From Methanobacteriota archaeon (GTDB lineage: Archaea > Thermoplasmatota > Poseidoniia > MGIII > CG-Epi1), in the NCBI GenBank assembly GCA_014240255.1, contig JAAZXG010000009.1:1-39388 (forward strand): a stretch of DNA of 39,388 nt, read 5' to 3'. Both the position numbers and the translations under genes were made by a program. The notes below the pieces were generated by a model. It had not been told where the DNA came from. It was given only the letters and a program-made list of their open reading frames with translations, and did no database searches. Shown here piece by piece: positions 31,174 through 38,071 of this stretch. The stretch's first letter is position 1. The number at the start of each line of letters is the position of its first letter.

Positions 31174-32190
31174 TTATGATTTCACCTCTTTAGGTATTGT
31201 ACAAGTTAAATACGCAAAGGCACTTGTTAAGAAAGTTAGGGTTCCAATCAATAAATGGAGTAATGAGATCCATTCTGGAAAATCACCTTCAGTGGCAGAA
31301 ATAATGTAGAGTCCACCTAATAATATATTAATGAAATATAATGCTAACATAACATCAAATAATTTAGTTATAGTAGGATTAGAGGTTATTTCTTTATTTT
31401 TTATCCTAATCCAAATTAAGATGGCACCAATTAGAATGGCAGATATTCGATGTACAAATTGGAGCAGTATTCCCAATTGAGAAAGATCAGGAATAATAGA
31501 GCTACCGCAAAGTGGCCACCCTTCATAGAATCCCAGTCCGCAAGCAGCCCTATGGTGACTTGTTGAAAGATATGCGCCAATTAATATTTGGAATAATAAT
31601 ATTGCCGAAGAGTACCACATAATCATCTTGATTTTATTTGCATTAGCTATTCTAAGATAATTTGGTAATTCATTTTCTCCCTCCCACCAGAAAAGACCTA
31701 CTGCCAATAACGAGGTTGTAAACATTAAAGCCATGAATAAATGTATTGAAACAGTCCAAGGTGCATTATCTAAATCTACAGTTACATATCCTAAGACGGC
31801 TTGTAAAATCAAAAATATAGAGACTGCATAATGCATCTTGTAAGTTCGTTCTCCAATTTTTTCTTTGAGAGTCCAAGTAGTGTAATGGCTATAAATAACA
31901 AGAATTCCAATTATTCCAACTAGTCCTCGATGGGCCCATTCAGTAAAAATTTGGTCAGTAGTGTATCGATGCCCTACACCTCGCGAATCGACCTCATCTG
32001 GATTTTCGTCCCACCATTCACCTTGTTCTTCAGGCGTTACATTAAATCCCCAGGTACCAAAACAAGTAGGCCAATCGGGACAACTTTCTCCAGCTCCACT
32101 AACACGGATCCATCCTCCTGTGGTTATAATCAAAAAGGCAATCAAAGCCAATCCGAATGGAATCAAATGAGAGCGATACCATAGAGCCAT
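31174..32190 (-). CDS. ctaA: Haem A synthase (CtaA/COX15 type)
   Basis: This membrane enzyme converts haem o to haem a by oxidising a methyl group to a formyl. Two four-helix halves are visible, with His residues for haem in TEWAHRGLVG, TVSIHLFMAL, QFVHRISAIL and SLLHLLIGTL. The segment TTGGWIRVSGAGESCPDWPT is typical, and the pair in CGLGFYEGWPLC corresponds to the conserved extracellular cysteines. The ATG at 32190 is favoured over an in-frame TTG at 32235 because a TATA box (CTATAAAG) is centred 27 nt upstream and the protein then starts just before helix 1. It heads the oxidase operon; with CtaB it shows that the enzyme uses A-type haem. Confidence 0.93.
   Translation of the reverse strand: MALWYRSHLIPFGLALIAFLIITTGGWIRVSGAGESCPDWPTCFGTWGFNVTPEEQGEWWDENPDEVDSRGVGHRYTTDQIFTEWAHRGLVGIIGILVIYSHYTTWTLKEKIGERTYKMHYAVSIFLILQAVLGYVTVDLDNAPWTVSIHLFMALMFTTSLLAVGLFWWEGENELPNYLRIANANKIKMIMWYSSAILLFQILIGAYLSTSHHRAACGLGFYEGWPLCGSSIIPDLSQLGILLQFVHRISAILIGAILIWIRIKNKEITSNPTITKLFDVMLALYFINILLGGLYIISATEGDFPEWISLLHLLIGTLTFLTSAFAYLTCTIPKEVKS
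31183..31189 (-). promoter_or_regulatory. Shine-Dalgarno site upstream of the ctaB coding region
   Basis: The reverse strand reads AGAGGTG, then five bases (AAATC), then ATA at 31177-31175. The spacing is like that of cox1 and cox4, whose sites precede true ATG codons. It is about 50 nt away from the ATG at 31132, so it cannot serve that codon directly. Confidence 0.55.
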
Positions 32191-32212
32191 ATTATTGAAG
32201 CAAATCACTGGG

Positions 32213-32222
32213 TCTTTATAGT
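32213..32222 (-). promoter_or_regulatory. TATA box at the head of the cytochrome oxidase operon
   Basis: The reverse strand reads ACTATAAAGA, a near-ideal archaeal box A, centred about 27 nt before the ATG at 32190. The mRNA would be leaderless. A plus-strand box CTATATTA (32255-32262) about 28 nt before the ATG at 32286 serves the divergent peptidase gene. Confidence 0.55.
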
Positions 32223-32285
32223 TTTGATTCGTCAAAATGAGGTTTTAGGCTTAGCTATATTACGTAAGCCAAGACTGTAAACATC

Positions 32286-33701
32286 ATGCCTAATTCATTA
32301 GATTTAGACCAAATATCCGAATTTGTAGAAAAATGGTGGGACAAATCAGTCTTGCCAAGTCTTTGTGAGTTTGTTGAAATACCGGCCTTATCTCCCTCAT
32401 TTGATTCGGATTGGGAAGCTAATGGTTACTTAGATGCAGCAATTAACACGTTTATTGCCTGGACCCGTAGTTTGCCATTAAAGGGTCTTAGTCTTTCAGT
32501 GCATAGACTGAAGAATCGTTCACCTCTCTTACTTGTCAAAATTGATGGAGATGCCGATGGAGAAGTTTTATTTTATTCACACTTAGATAAACAACCTGAA
32601 GCAAGCGGATGGTCGGAAGGAAAAGGTCCTTGGAAACCAGTTATAGAAGATGGGTGGTTATTTGGTAGAGGAAGTGTTGATGATGGATATGGTGGTTATG
32701 CTGGTGTTTTGTCTATTTTGGCATTACAAGATCAGGGAGTTTCTCATCCAACTTGCCGTTTTTTGATTGAAACAGGTGAAGAAAGCGGTTCTCCAGATTT
32801 ATCATTTTATCTAGATGAATTAGAATCCGTTTTAGGAGTTCCAGAATTAGTAATTGTATTAGATACTGGAGGAATTGATTATGATCGATTATGGGTTACT
32901 GAAAGTTTGCGTGGCATTGTCGCAGGTACTTTATCTGTAAAAGTATCTTCAGTAGGAGTTCATTCAGGGCATGGAAGTGGCATTATGCCTTCTTCATTTC
33001 GTTTAGCTAGGCAATTGTTATCACGAATTGAAGATGAAAATAGTGGTGAAATAAAACCAGAATGGTTACACATAGATCTTACTGATAAAATGAGAAAACA
33101 GGCTTCTAAAATTATAGATATGGATGCAAAAGCAGTAGATGACTTCCCACTTCTCAAAGGCGTTGAAAAACAAGTGGAAAATCCACTTGATATCTTCTTA
33201 ACTATGAATTTATCTCCTAGCCTTTCCATAATTGGTGCTGATGGGATTCCATCTATACAAGATGCTGGTAATGTATTACGAACTAATACCGATTTGAAAA
33301 TTTCAATAAGAACACCGCCAGGCATAAGTGCTGAAGTAGTAGCTGTAAAGGTTCAGAAGCTACTCGAAGAAAATCCACCTAATGGCGCACATATTTCAGC
33401 TGAGATGACTGAGGTAGCTGATGGTTTTCTATCTCCCGATTTACCTGATGAATTAGCAGAAATGCTTGATATTGCCGGAGAAAAATTTTATGGAAATAAA
33501 CCAATGTCTTTGTTTATTGGAGGTACAATTCCAGTTATGGCAATGCTCCAATCTAGGTATCCTGATTCTAAATTCATAATTACTGGAGCTGGAGGGCCCG
33601 GTGGTAATGCACACGGCCCCGATGAAAAATTACACATTCCTACGGCTAAAAAAGTAACGATGTGTATGGCTGCAGCGATCTCTAAAGCTATACGTCAATA
33701 A
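32286..33701 (+). CDS. M20-family metallopeptidase (carnosinase/ArgE-DapE type)
   Basis: This 471-residue cytosolic di-zinc peptidase probably cleaves dipeptides or acyl-amino acids. Metal ligands can be read in order: His99 in FYSHLDKQPEA, Asp132 in GRGSVDDGYGG, the catalytic Glu165 and ligand Glu166 in ETGEESGSP, Asp193 in VLDTGGID, and His443 in GNAHGPDEK. The dimerisation domain lies between (about 210-370), containing SVGVHSGHGSGIMPS. There is no signal peptide. The length and the layout are those of the CNDP-like subgroup, so a dipeptidase is likely, but substrate is not determinable. It is divergent from the oxidase operon and separated from it by a 95-bp promoter region. Confidence 0.9.
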   Translation: MPNSLDLDQISEFVEKWWDKSVLPSLCEFVEIPALSPSFDSDWEANGYLDAAINTFIAWTRSLPLKGLSLSVHRLKNRSPLLLVKIDGDADGEVLFYSHLDKQPEASGWSEGKGPWKPVIEDGWLFGRGSVDDGYGGYAGVLSILALQDQGVSHPTCRFLIETGEESGSPDLSFYLDELESVLGVPELVIVLDTGGIDYDRLWVTESLRGIVAGTLSVKVSSVGVHSGHGSGIMPSSFRLARQLLSRIEDENSGEIKPEWLHIDLTDKMRKQASKIIDMDAKAVDDFPLLKGVEKQVENPLDIFLTMNLSPSLSIIGADGIPSIQDAGNVLRTNTDLKISIRTPPGISAEVVAVKVQKLLEENPPNGAHISAEMTEVADGFLSPDLPDELAEMLDIAGEKFYGNKPMSLFIGGTIPVMAMLQSRYPDSKFIITGAGGPGGNAHGPDEKLHIPTAKKVTMCMAAAISKAIRQ

Positions 33702-33706
33702 GCGAA

Positions 33707-33791
33707 TTAATTACAGCTAAATAACAAAAAAGTGGCGATTACATGTTTTTAAATACTTTTATTGACGTATTTAGGTTCTAGCTGTTAATTA
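33707..33791. repeat. Imperfect inverted repeat upstream of the cupredoxin surface protein gene
   Basis: The arms TTAATTACAGCTA (33707-33719) and TAGCTGTTAATTA (33779-33791) are complementary apart from a one-base bulge and are about 60 bp apart. They flank a TATA-like TTTTTAAATA. They could be a pair of operator sites, or a hairpin ending the upstream transcript. Together with the two TATA boxes and the Shine-Dalgarno site this accounts for most of the 118-bp gap. Confidence 0.35.
33745..33755 (+). promoter_or_regulatory. Upstream TATA box for the 1227-residue surface protein gene
   Basis: TTTTTAAATAC would start transcription near 33777, giving a leader of about 43 nt. That leader would contain the Shine-Dalgarno site GGGAGGT at 33806-33812. 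It is one of two candidate promoters for the gene. Confidence 0.45.
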
Positions 33792-33797
33792 TATATA
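33787..33797 (+). promoter_or_regulatory. Proximal TATA box for the 1227-residue surface protein gene
   Basis: AATTATATATA is centred about 27 nt before the ATG at 33820, which would give a leaderless message lacking the Shine-Dalgarno site. It overlaps the right arm of the inverted repeat. Confidence 0.4.
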
Positions 33798-33805
33798 CTA
33801 ATTTC

Positions 33806-33812
33806 GGGAGGT
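33806..33812 (+). promoter_or_regulatory. Strong Shine-Dalgarno site
   Basis: GGGAGGT lies seven bases before the ATG at 33820. It is one of the best ribosome binding sites in the window and stands out because most promoter-proximal genes here appear leaderless. It fits a protein made in large amounts. Confidence 0.6.
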
Positions 33813-33819
33813 CTGAATT

Positions 33820-36800
33820 ATGAACTTAAGCCGACTAGCTACGCTAGCTGTATTTTTCATAATGGTTATGAGCGCTTTTGTCACAGTTCCAACATACAAT
33901 GTAGGTGCTGATGAAGGGGGTTGTATGGATTATGAAGATACGAATGCTAATGAATTATATGATGAGGGAGAACCTTGTTATGATGATGACGATGGAGAGG
34001 GTAGACCACCTGGAGAAGGTGAAGGCTGTATAGATTATGATGATACTAATGGCAATGGATTATATGATGTGGGAGAACCTTGTTATGATGGAGATGATAG
34101 CTTTCCCGAAGATTTTTATTTAACTGCTACAATGGATTCATTAGAAGATTGGAGTGTTAACTATCATGGTGTAATGCCTATCGAATGGTCTGATAATGCT
34201 CGTAGTGATATAGCGCAAATGTGTGAAGATATGCTTGGAACCGGTGGAAGTGTAATCGACGAAGAATGTTTCGATCATTGGGTTGAGATGATGATGTCAG
34301 ATGATGAGTATGGTCATGATGATGAGTTCAGATGTCCACCAGAGATGGATGATGCAACCTGTGCAACATTCACAGAATGTTTTGATGAAGGCGATGGAGA
34401 TATGTTCGAATGTATGACAGCAATGTACAACTATTGTTATGATAACGATTCAGAAATGTGTGATGATTTTTTCATGGATGATAATGAAGATGAAGGTGGC
34501 CAATTTGTTTGGGGAGTTATTGCTTACGAAGCTGGGCACATTGATGCTACAACTTTAATGGAAGAATACATAATTCCAGAATTTGGAGATTTTATGGATG
34601 ATGGAAGTCAAGAAGATGATAATGGTAGACCGGTATTGTATGATGTTCAGACATTTGATGTGGATTCAGATGGTGAACTAATAATTTATACTAATTTCTT
34701 ACCAGAGGTAAAAACCACACCAGATTTTGTTTGTGGTAGTGGGAGTGTTGAAACAGTACCATTTATTCAAGTTAATGATGGTGATGATAACTGTGAAGAT
34801 GCTTCAGACGAGCAACAATATGATGATGAAGGCAATGAAATAAATTGGTTTGATTGTCATAATGGTTCTGAAATATGGATACACCAGGTAAATAATTGGG
34901 AATGGGATTGTGAAGACGGAGAAGATGAATATCAGGAGCACCACAATTACTGGTGGGGCGATGTTTATCTTTTTGAAGGCGATATTTCAGCAGAAGAAGT
35001 TGATTTTAGAAATCTTGAAAATATCGCATTTAGTGAGTCATATTGTTCTTGGGAAAATGATAACGAAACATATGTTCACTGTGATGATTTTATGGGAGCT
35101 GAGCTATTCGCAGGCACTTGGTCCTTAGTAACAACCGGTAGCTGTTCTGAGGAATGGGATTACGATGATGAAGGAAATTTGGTATCGTTTGGATATGACT
35201 GTTATGGTGAAAATGGCAATCACTCAAACATGGGTCCTTATTCTCATAAATTACAATTTGGTGATGGGCATTGGGTCATGAATGGCAGTATACATCATGA
35301 AAGCATGGAAATGGAAAATTTCCCTTACTTTGATACTTGGAATAATAATGATAAAGAAGAATTTGTTATGTACCAAACTCAATCTTTCAGTATCGATACA
35401 GATTCTTCAGTACGTATTGTTTCTGCAGGTTGGCAGTGCTATGATTGGGATGAAGACGGTGTAGATGATGATTGTTGGGGCCAGTATCCAGGATTATACA
35501 TTTACCATGGTGAAGACCTGATTGCTTCTAACAAAAATTATTATAATGATGATATGTATTGTCCTATAGATTCAGAAGACCAAGATTACTCAAATTGTAA
35601 TTATGCATTGTTAGAAGTAGATTTAGTCGCTGGCGACTATATGGTTTATACAACACTTGATTCGGAAGGCAAATATTACAATAATATAGATGGAGCTTAT
35701 GTTGTAGTTGACGGTGAAGAATCTGATGAGTGGGATGGTTACATGTCCGATAATCATTGGGAATGGCATGAAACTGATGGTCATGAAGTTATGCAAACTG
35801 TTGCCTATAATGGGTCTGTTTATGATTTAGGCTTTTTAGACTTCTGGAATGAGGCTTACGACTTTGAATGGTATAATAATGATACCGGTAAAGATAATCC
35901 TAAAGCTTTTGAAGAAGAATTTGGTTCTGTTTATGATCTTTATGAAAATTATGAGAATGTGTTAGAAACAGAAGGTGAAGGTTGTGACGATTGTACAGGA
36001 AATTTAGACACAATGGATGCAGAGACCTCATTTGATATCACTAGTCAAAATGAATTTGAAAATTGGACATACAATTATGACTTCGATTCTTATTATTTCC
36101 AGTTCATTGATGAAAATGAAAACGATGCCTACGATTCCGGTGAAATCTATGCTATGTCTAGTGAAGGCTACGATGAAGCTGGAGGTCAAGAAGTACTAGT
36201 AGAAGGTACAGCCGATCGAAAACATATGCCTGAAGCTGATTATCATGATTACAAACCAGTCTGCTATGATGAGGAAACTGGTGAAGAGATAGACTGTGAT
36301 GATGCCTTTAACATGTTTATTCCCATCTTTATGATTGCTGAGAATGCAACACACTATGAAAATGGCAATATAACAGCAGATACAGCCGCAGACAATGTGG
36401 TTGAATTGTTCTATATACTTGTAGAAATGGGTATATTTGATCAAGACGAAGATGACCATGAAGAGGTATATTGGAATGAGTATTCATATTGTGAATGGGT
36501 TTCTGAATCGCGCGATGGTGATTATGATTGGGGAGATAATCGTTGGTATTGTGAATCTTCTGCAAGTGGAGGTTTTGAGGATTGGTGGTATTACTGTGAG
36601 AGCTATGGAGACATGTGGTATTGTACAGATGACTTTGGTCAAAATCCAGATTACGCCTGTTCTATAGATAATGATCATTACGAAGAAGGAGGAAGACCAG
36701 ATATGGAATATTGTGGAGCTGATGATGATCCTGCAATTTTAGATGGAATAGTAGGAATTAATGATCCTGAAGATAATGAGCCAATGCCAATGTCTGAAAA

Positions 36801-37503
36801 CATGATTGGAGCCTTATCAGATAATGAAGGTTTACCATTAATGATGGGATCGTCTTTCAAAATACATTTTGATGATGTCGATGAATCATTGGAAACCCAT
36901 GAGCTTTACATTCCTATTGGAAGTTCTGATGGTGATGAAAAGTGGTATGTTGATATAAACCTCTTAAGTGGATATGAAGTAATATCCTGTGAAGGATGTG
37001 AAGATTTAGTTATTGAAGGTAGCAATGCAAAATTCAATGCCAATGAACCTGTAACTGTTATTTTTGGTTCACGTCCAGACTGTGACCACACTGTAACCAT
37101 TGGTGATGGCTATACATTTGAACCTTCTGAACTTTCAATTAACGTAGGGGAAACCGTATGCTGGCAATGGGAAGATGCAGTAGATGTCCATAATGTATTA
37201 GAGATTGCAGCAAAGTTTGATGAGGATATGAATCTTGAAGATGCTAAAATTGGTTTCTATAGTGGAGATTCTGCAAATACAGTTGATTTCAGACACACAT
37301 TTTCTGTAGACAATCAAACTCATTACTATGTATGTGAACCACATGCAACTATGGGTATGGCAGGCACAGTAACTGTTGGAGCTGGATCAGAAGGTGACCG
37401 AATACCTGAGGTTCTTGAAGATTCAGGATTACCAAATGTTAGCTTTATGGTTGGTGCACTTGTATTAGTTGGCGCAGCTGGCCTACGCCGTAGAACACAC
37501 TAA
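33820..37503 (+). CDS. Large secreted acidic protein with EF-hand-like, LDLa-like and cupredoxin motifs and C-terminal sorting signal
   Basis: This 1227-residue exported protein is very rich in Asp, Glu, Tyr and Trp. A signal peptide (1-30) is followed by two calcium-loop repeats (YEDTNANELYDEGEP at 38-52, YDDTNGNGLYDVGEP at 73-87); a third, IDENENDAYDSGE, lies near 763. Residues 303-331 and 344-370 resemble degenerate LDL-receptor class A repeats ending NCEDASDE and DCEDGEDE. Near the C-terminus (about 1087-1187) is a type-1 copper domain with His1124, Cys1172, His1175 and Met1180 in YYVCEPHATMGM, exactly the plastocyanin/halocyanin spacing. The tail EDSGLPNVSF, hydrophobic residues and RRR is an archaeosortase-type signal. 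Much of the middle is unrecognised. It could store or transfer electrons or bind calcium at the surface; this is inference. Confidence 0.88.
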   Translation: MNLSRLATLAVFFIMVMSAFVTVPTYNVGADEGGCMDYEDTNANELYDEGEPCYDDDDGEGRPPGEGEGCIDYDDTNGNGLYDVGEPCYDGDDSFPEDFYLTATMDSLEDWSVNYHGVMPIEWSDNARSDIAQMCEDMLGTGGSVIDEECFDHWVEMMMSDDEYGHDDEFRCPPEMDDATCATFTECFDEGDGDMFECMTAMYNYCYDNDSEMCDDFFMDDNEDEGGQFVWGVIAYEAGHIDATTLMEEYIIPEFGDFMDDGSQEDDNGRPVLYDVQTFDVDSDGELIIYTNFLPEVKTTPDFVCGSGSVETVPFIQVNDGDDNCEDASDEQQYDDEGNEINWFDCHNGSEIWIHQVNNWEWDCEDGEDEYQEHHNYWWGDVYLFEGDISAEEVDFRNLENIAFSESYCSWENDNETYVHCDDFMGAELFAGTWSLVTTGSCSEEWDYDDEGNLVSFGYDCYGENGNHSNMGPYSHKLQFGDGHWVMNGSIHHESMEMENFPYFDTWNNNDKEEFVMYQTQSFSIDTDSSVRIVSAGWQCYDWDEDGVDDDCWGQYPGLYIYHGEDLIASNKNYYNDDMYCPIDSEDQDYSNCNYALLEVDLVAGDYMVYTTLDSEGKYYNNIDGAYVVVDGEESDEWDGYMSDNHWEWHETDGHEVMQTVAYNGSVYDLGFLDFWNEAYDFEWYNNDTGKDNPKAFEEEFGSVYDLYENYENVLETEGEGCDDCTGNLDTMDAETSFDITSQNEFENWTYNYDFDSYYFQFIDENENDAYDSGEIYAMSSEGYDEAGGQEVLVEGTADRKHMPEADYHDYKPVCYDEETGEEIDCDDAFNMFIPIFMIAENATHYENGNITADTAADNVVELFYILVEMGIFDQDEDDHEEVYWNEYSYCEWVSESRDGDYDWGDNRWYCESSASGGFEDWWYYCESYGDMWYCTDDFGQNPDYACSIDNDHYEEGGRPDMEYCGADDDPAILDGIVGINDPEDNEPMPMSENMIGALSDNEGLPLMMGSSFKIHFDDVDESLETHELYIPIGSSDGDEKWYVDINLLSGYEVISCEGCEDLVIEGSNAKFNANEPVTVIFGSRPDCDHTVTIGDGYTFEPSELSINVGETVCWQWEDAVDVHNVLEIAAKFDEDMNLEDAKIGFYSGDSANTVDFRHTFSVDNQTHYYVCEPHATMGMAGTVTVGAGSEGDRIPEVLEDSGLPNVSFMVGALVLVGAAGLRRRTH

Positions 37504-37504
37504 G

Positions 37505-37513
37505 CATAAATAC
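37505..37513 (+). promoter_or_regulatory. TATA-like box for the cupin-like gene
   Basis: CATAAATAC is centred 25 nt before the ATG at 37534 and begins right after the stop of the preceding gene. A short palindrome GGTAATTACC (37515-37524) follows it. The arrangement predicts a leaderless mRNA. Confidence 0.45.
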
Positions 37514-37533
37514 GCGGTAATTACCCTCTGTTT

Positions 37534-38022
37534 ATGGCAGAGGGCATACCAGTAGTCAGAATGTATACTGACGATAGTGGACATACCAGATTTGCAAAAA
37601 TGAAAATCCCAGTCGAGAAGAAAACTGGACTTGGATCAGTAGGGATGTTTTCTTCTTTATTCCTTAACGAAAATATACAGGATAATACAGGCGATCTCAA
37701 AACACAATTTGCACTTACACCAGTTCCCGATAATTTGAAAGGGGAGGGTCCAAAATTAGCACATACTGCACCTAGAAGACAATTAGTATTAACTTTGAGT
37801 GGTTGTCTTGAATTCAAAAGTTGTGGTGTTGTGGAAGAAGATACAGAACACAAAGTAATCATTCGAAGAGGTGATATTTTACTTGCTGAAGATTTAGAAG
37901 GCGAAGGGCATGTTTGGCAATTTGTAGAGGCTCAAGACGGTCGACTTTATCCTTGGGTTAGATGTTACATCCATTTAGGCGAAGAATATGATCATTTTAT
38001 ATCACAATTAGAACCAATATAG
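37534..38022 (+). CDS. Cupin-like protein of unknown function
   Basis: This 162-residue soluble protein resembles small single-domain cupins. The segment GEGPKLAHTAPRRQLVLTLS (about 70-89) has the H-x-A-P-R-R-Q pattern seen in some cupin relatives, GCLEF begins the next strand, and IIRRGDILLAEDLEGEGH (about 109-126) matches the second cupin motif, G-D-x-x-x-x-x-D-x-x-x-x-x-x-H. Potential metal ligands are His77 and His126. There is no signal peptide or membrane helix. Enzyme, binding protein and sugar epimerase roles are all possible. It is a single gene with its own TATA-like box, between the copper protein and the transporter. Confidence 0.65.
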   Translation: MAEGIPVVRMYTDDSGHTRFAKMKIPVEKKTGLGSVGMFSSLFLNENIQDNTGDLKTQFALTPVPDNLKGEGPKLAHTAPRRQLVLTLSGCLEFKSCGVVEEDTEHKVIIRRGDILLAEDLEGEGHVWQFVEAQDGRLYPWVRCYIHLGEEYDHFISQLEPI

Positions 38023-38040
38023 AGGTGTATTATGCTAAAG

Positions 38041-38050
38041 TTTTATAAAA
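38041..38050 (+). promoter_or_regulatory. TATA box for the RND-type transporter gene
   Basis: TTTTATAAAA is a strong, palindromic box A centred 26-27 nt before the ATG at 38072, and only 18 nt before the in-frame GTG at 38063. The spacing supports the ATG and a leaderless mRNA. Confidence 0.55.
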
Positions 38051-38071
38051 GATAGTTTAAGCGTGAGTAAA

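Noticed and set aside
32191-32235. TTG start for ctaA at 32235
   Set aside because: The TATA box at 32213-32222 lies inside that extension and predicts a start at 32190, where the usual N-terminus begins.
33702-33819. Possible small RNA or tRNA in the largest clean intergenic gap
   Set aside because: No cloverleaf, no T-loop consensus (GGTTCAAATCC type) and no conserved RNA motif could be seen; the content is explained by promoter elements and an inverted repeat.
36196-36565. Antisense ORFs with His/Ile-rich products inside the cupredoxin protein gene
   Set aside because: They are shadows of GAT/GAA/TAT-rich codons in the forward frame and show no start signal or domain.
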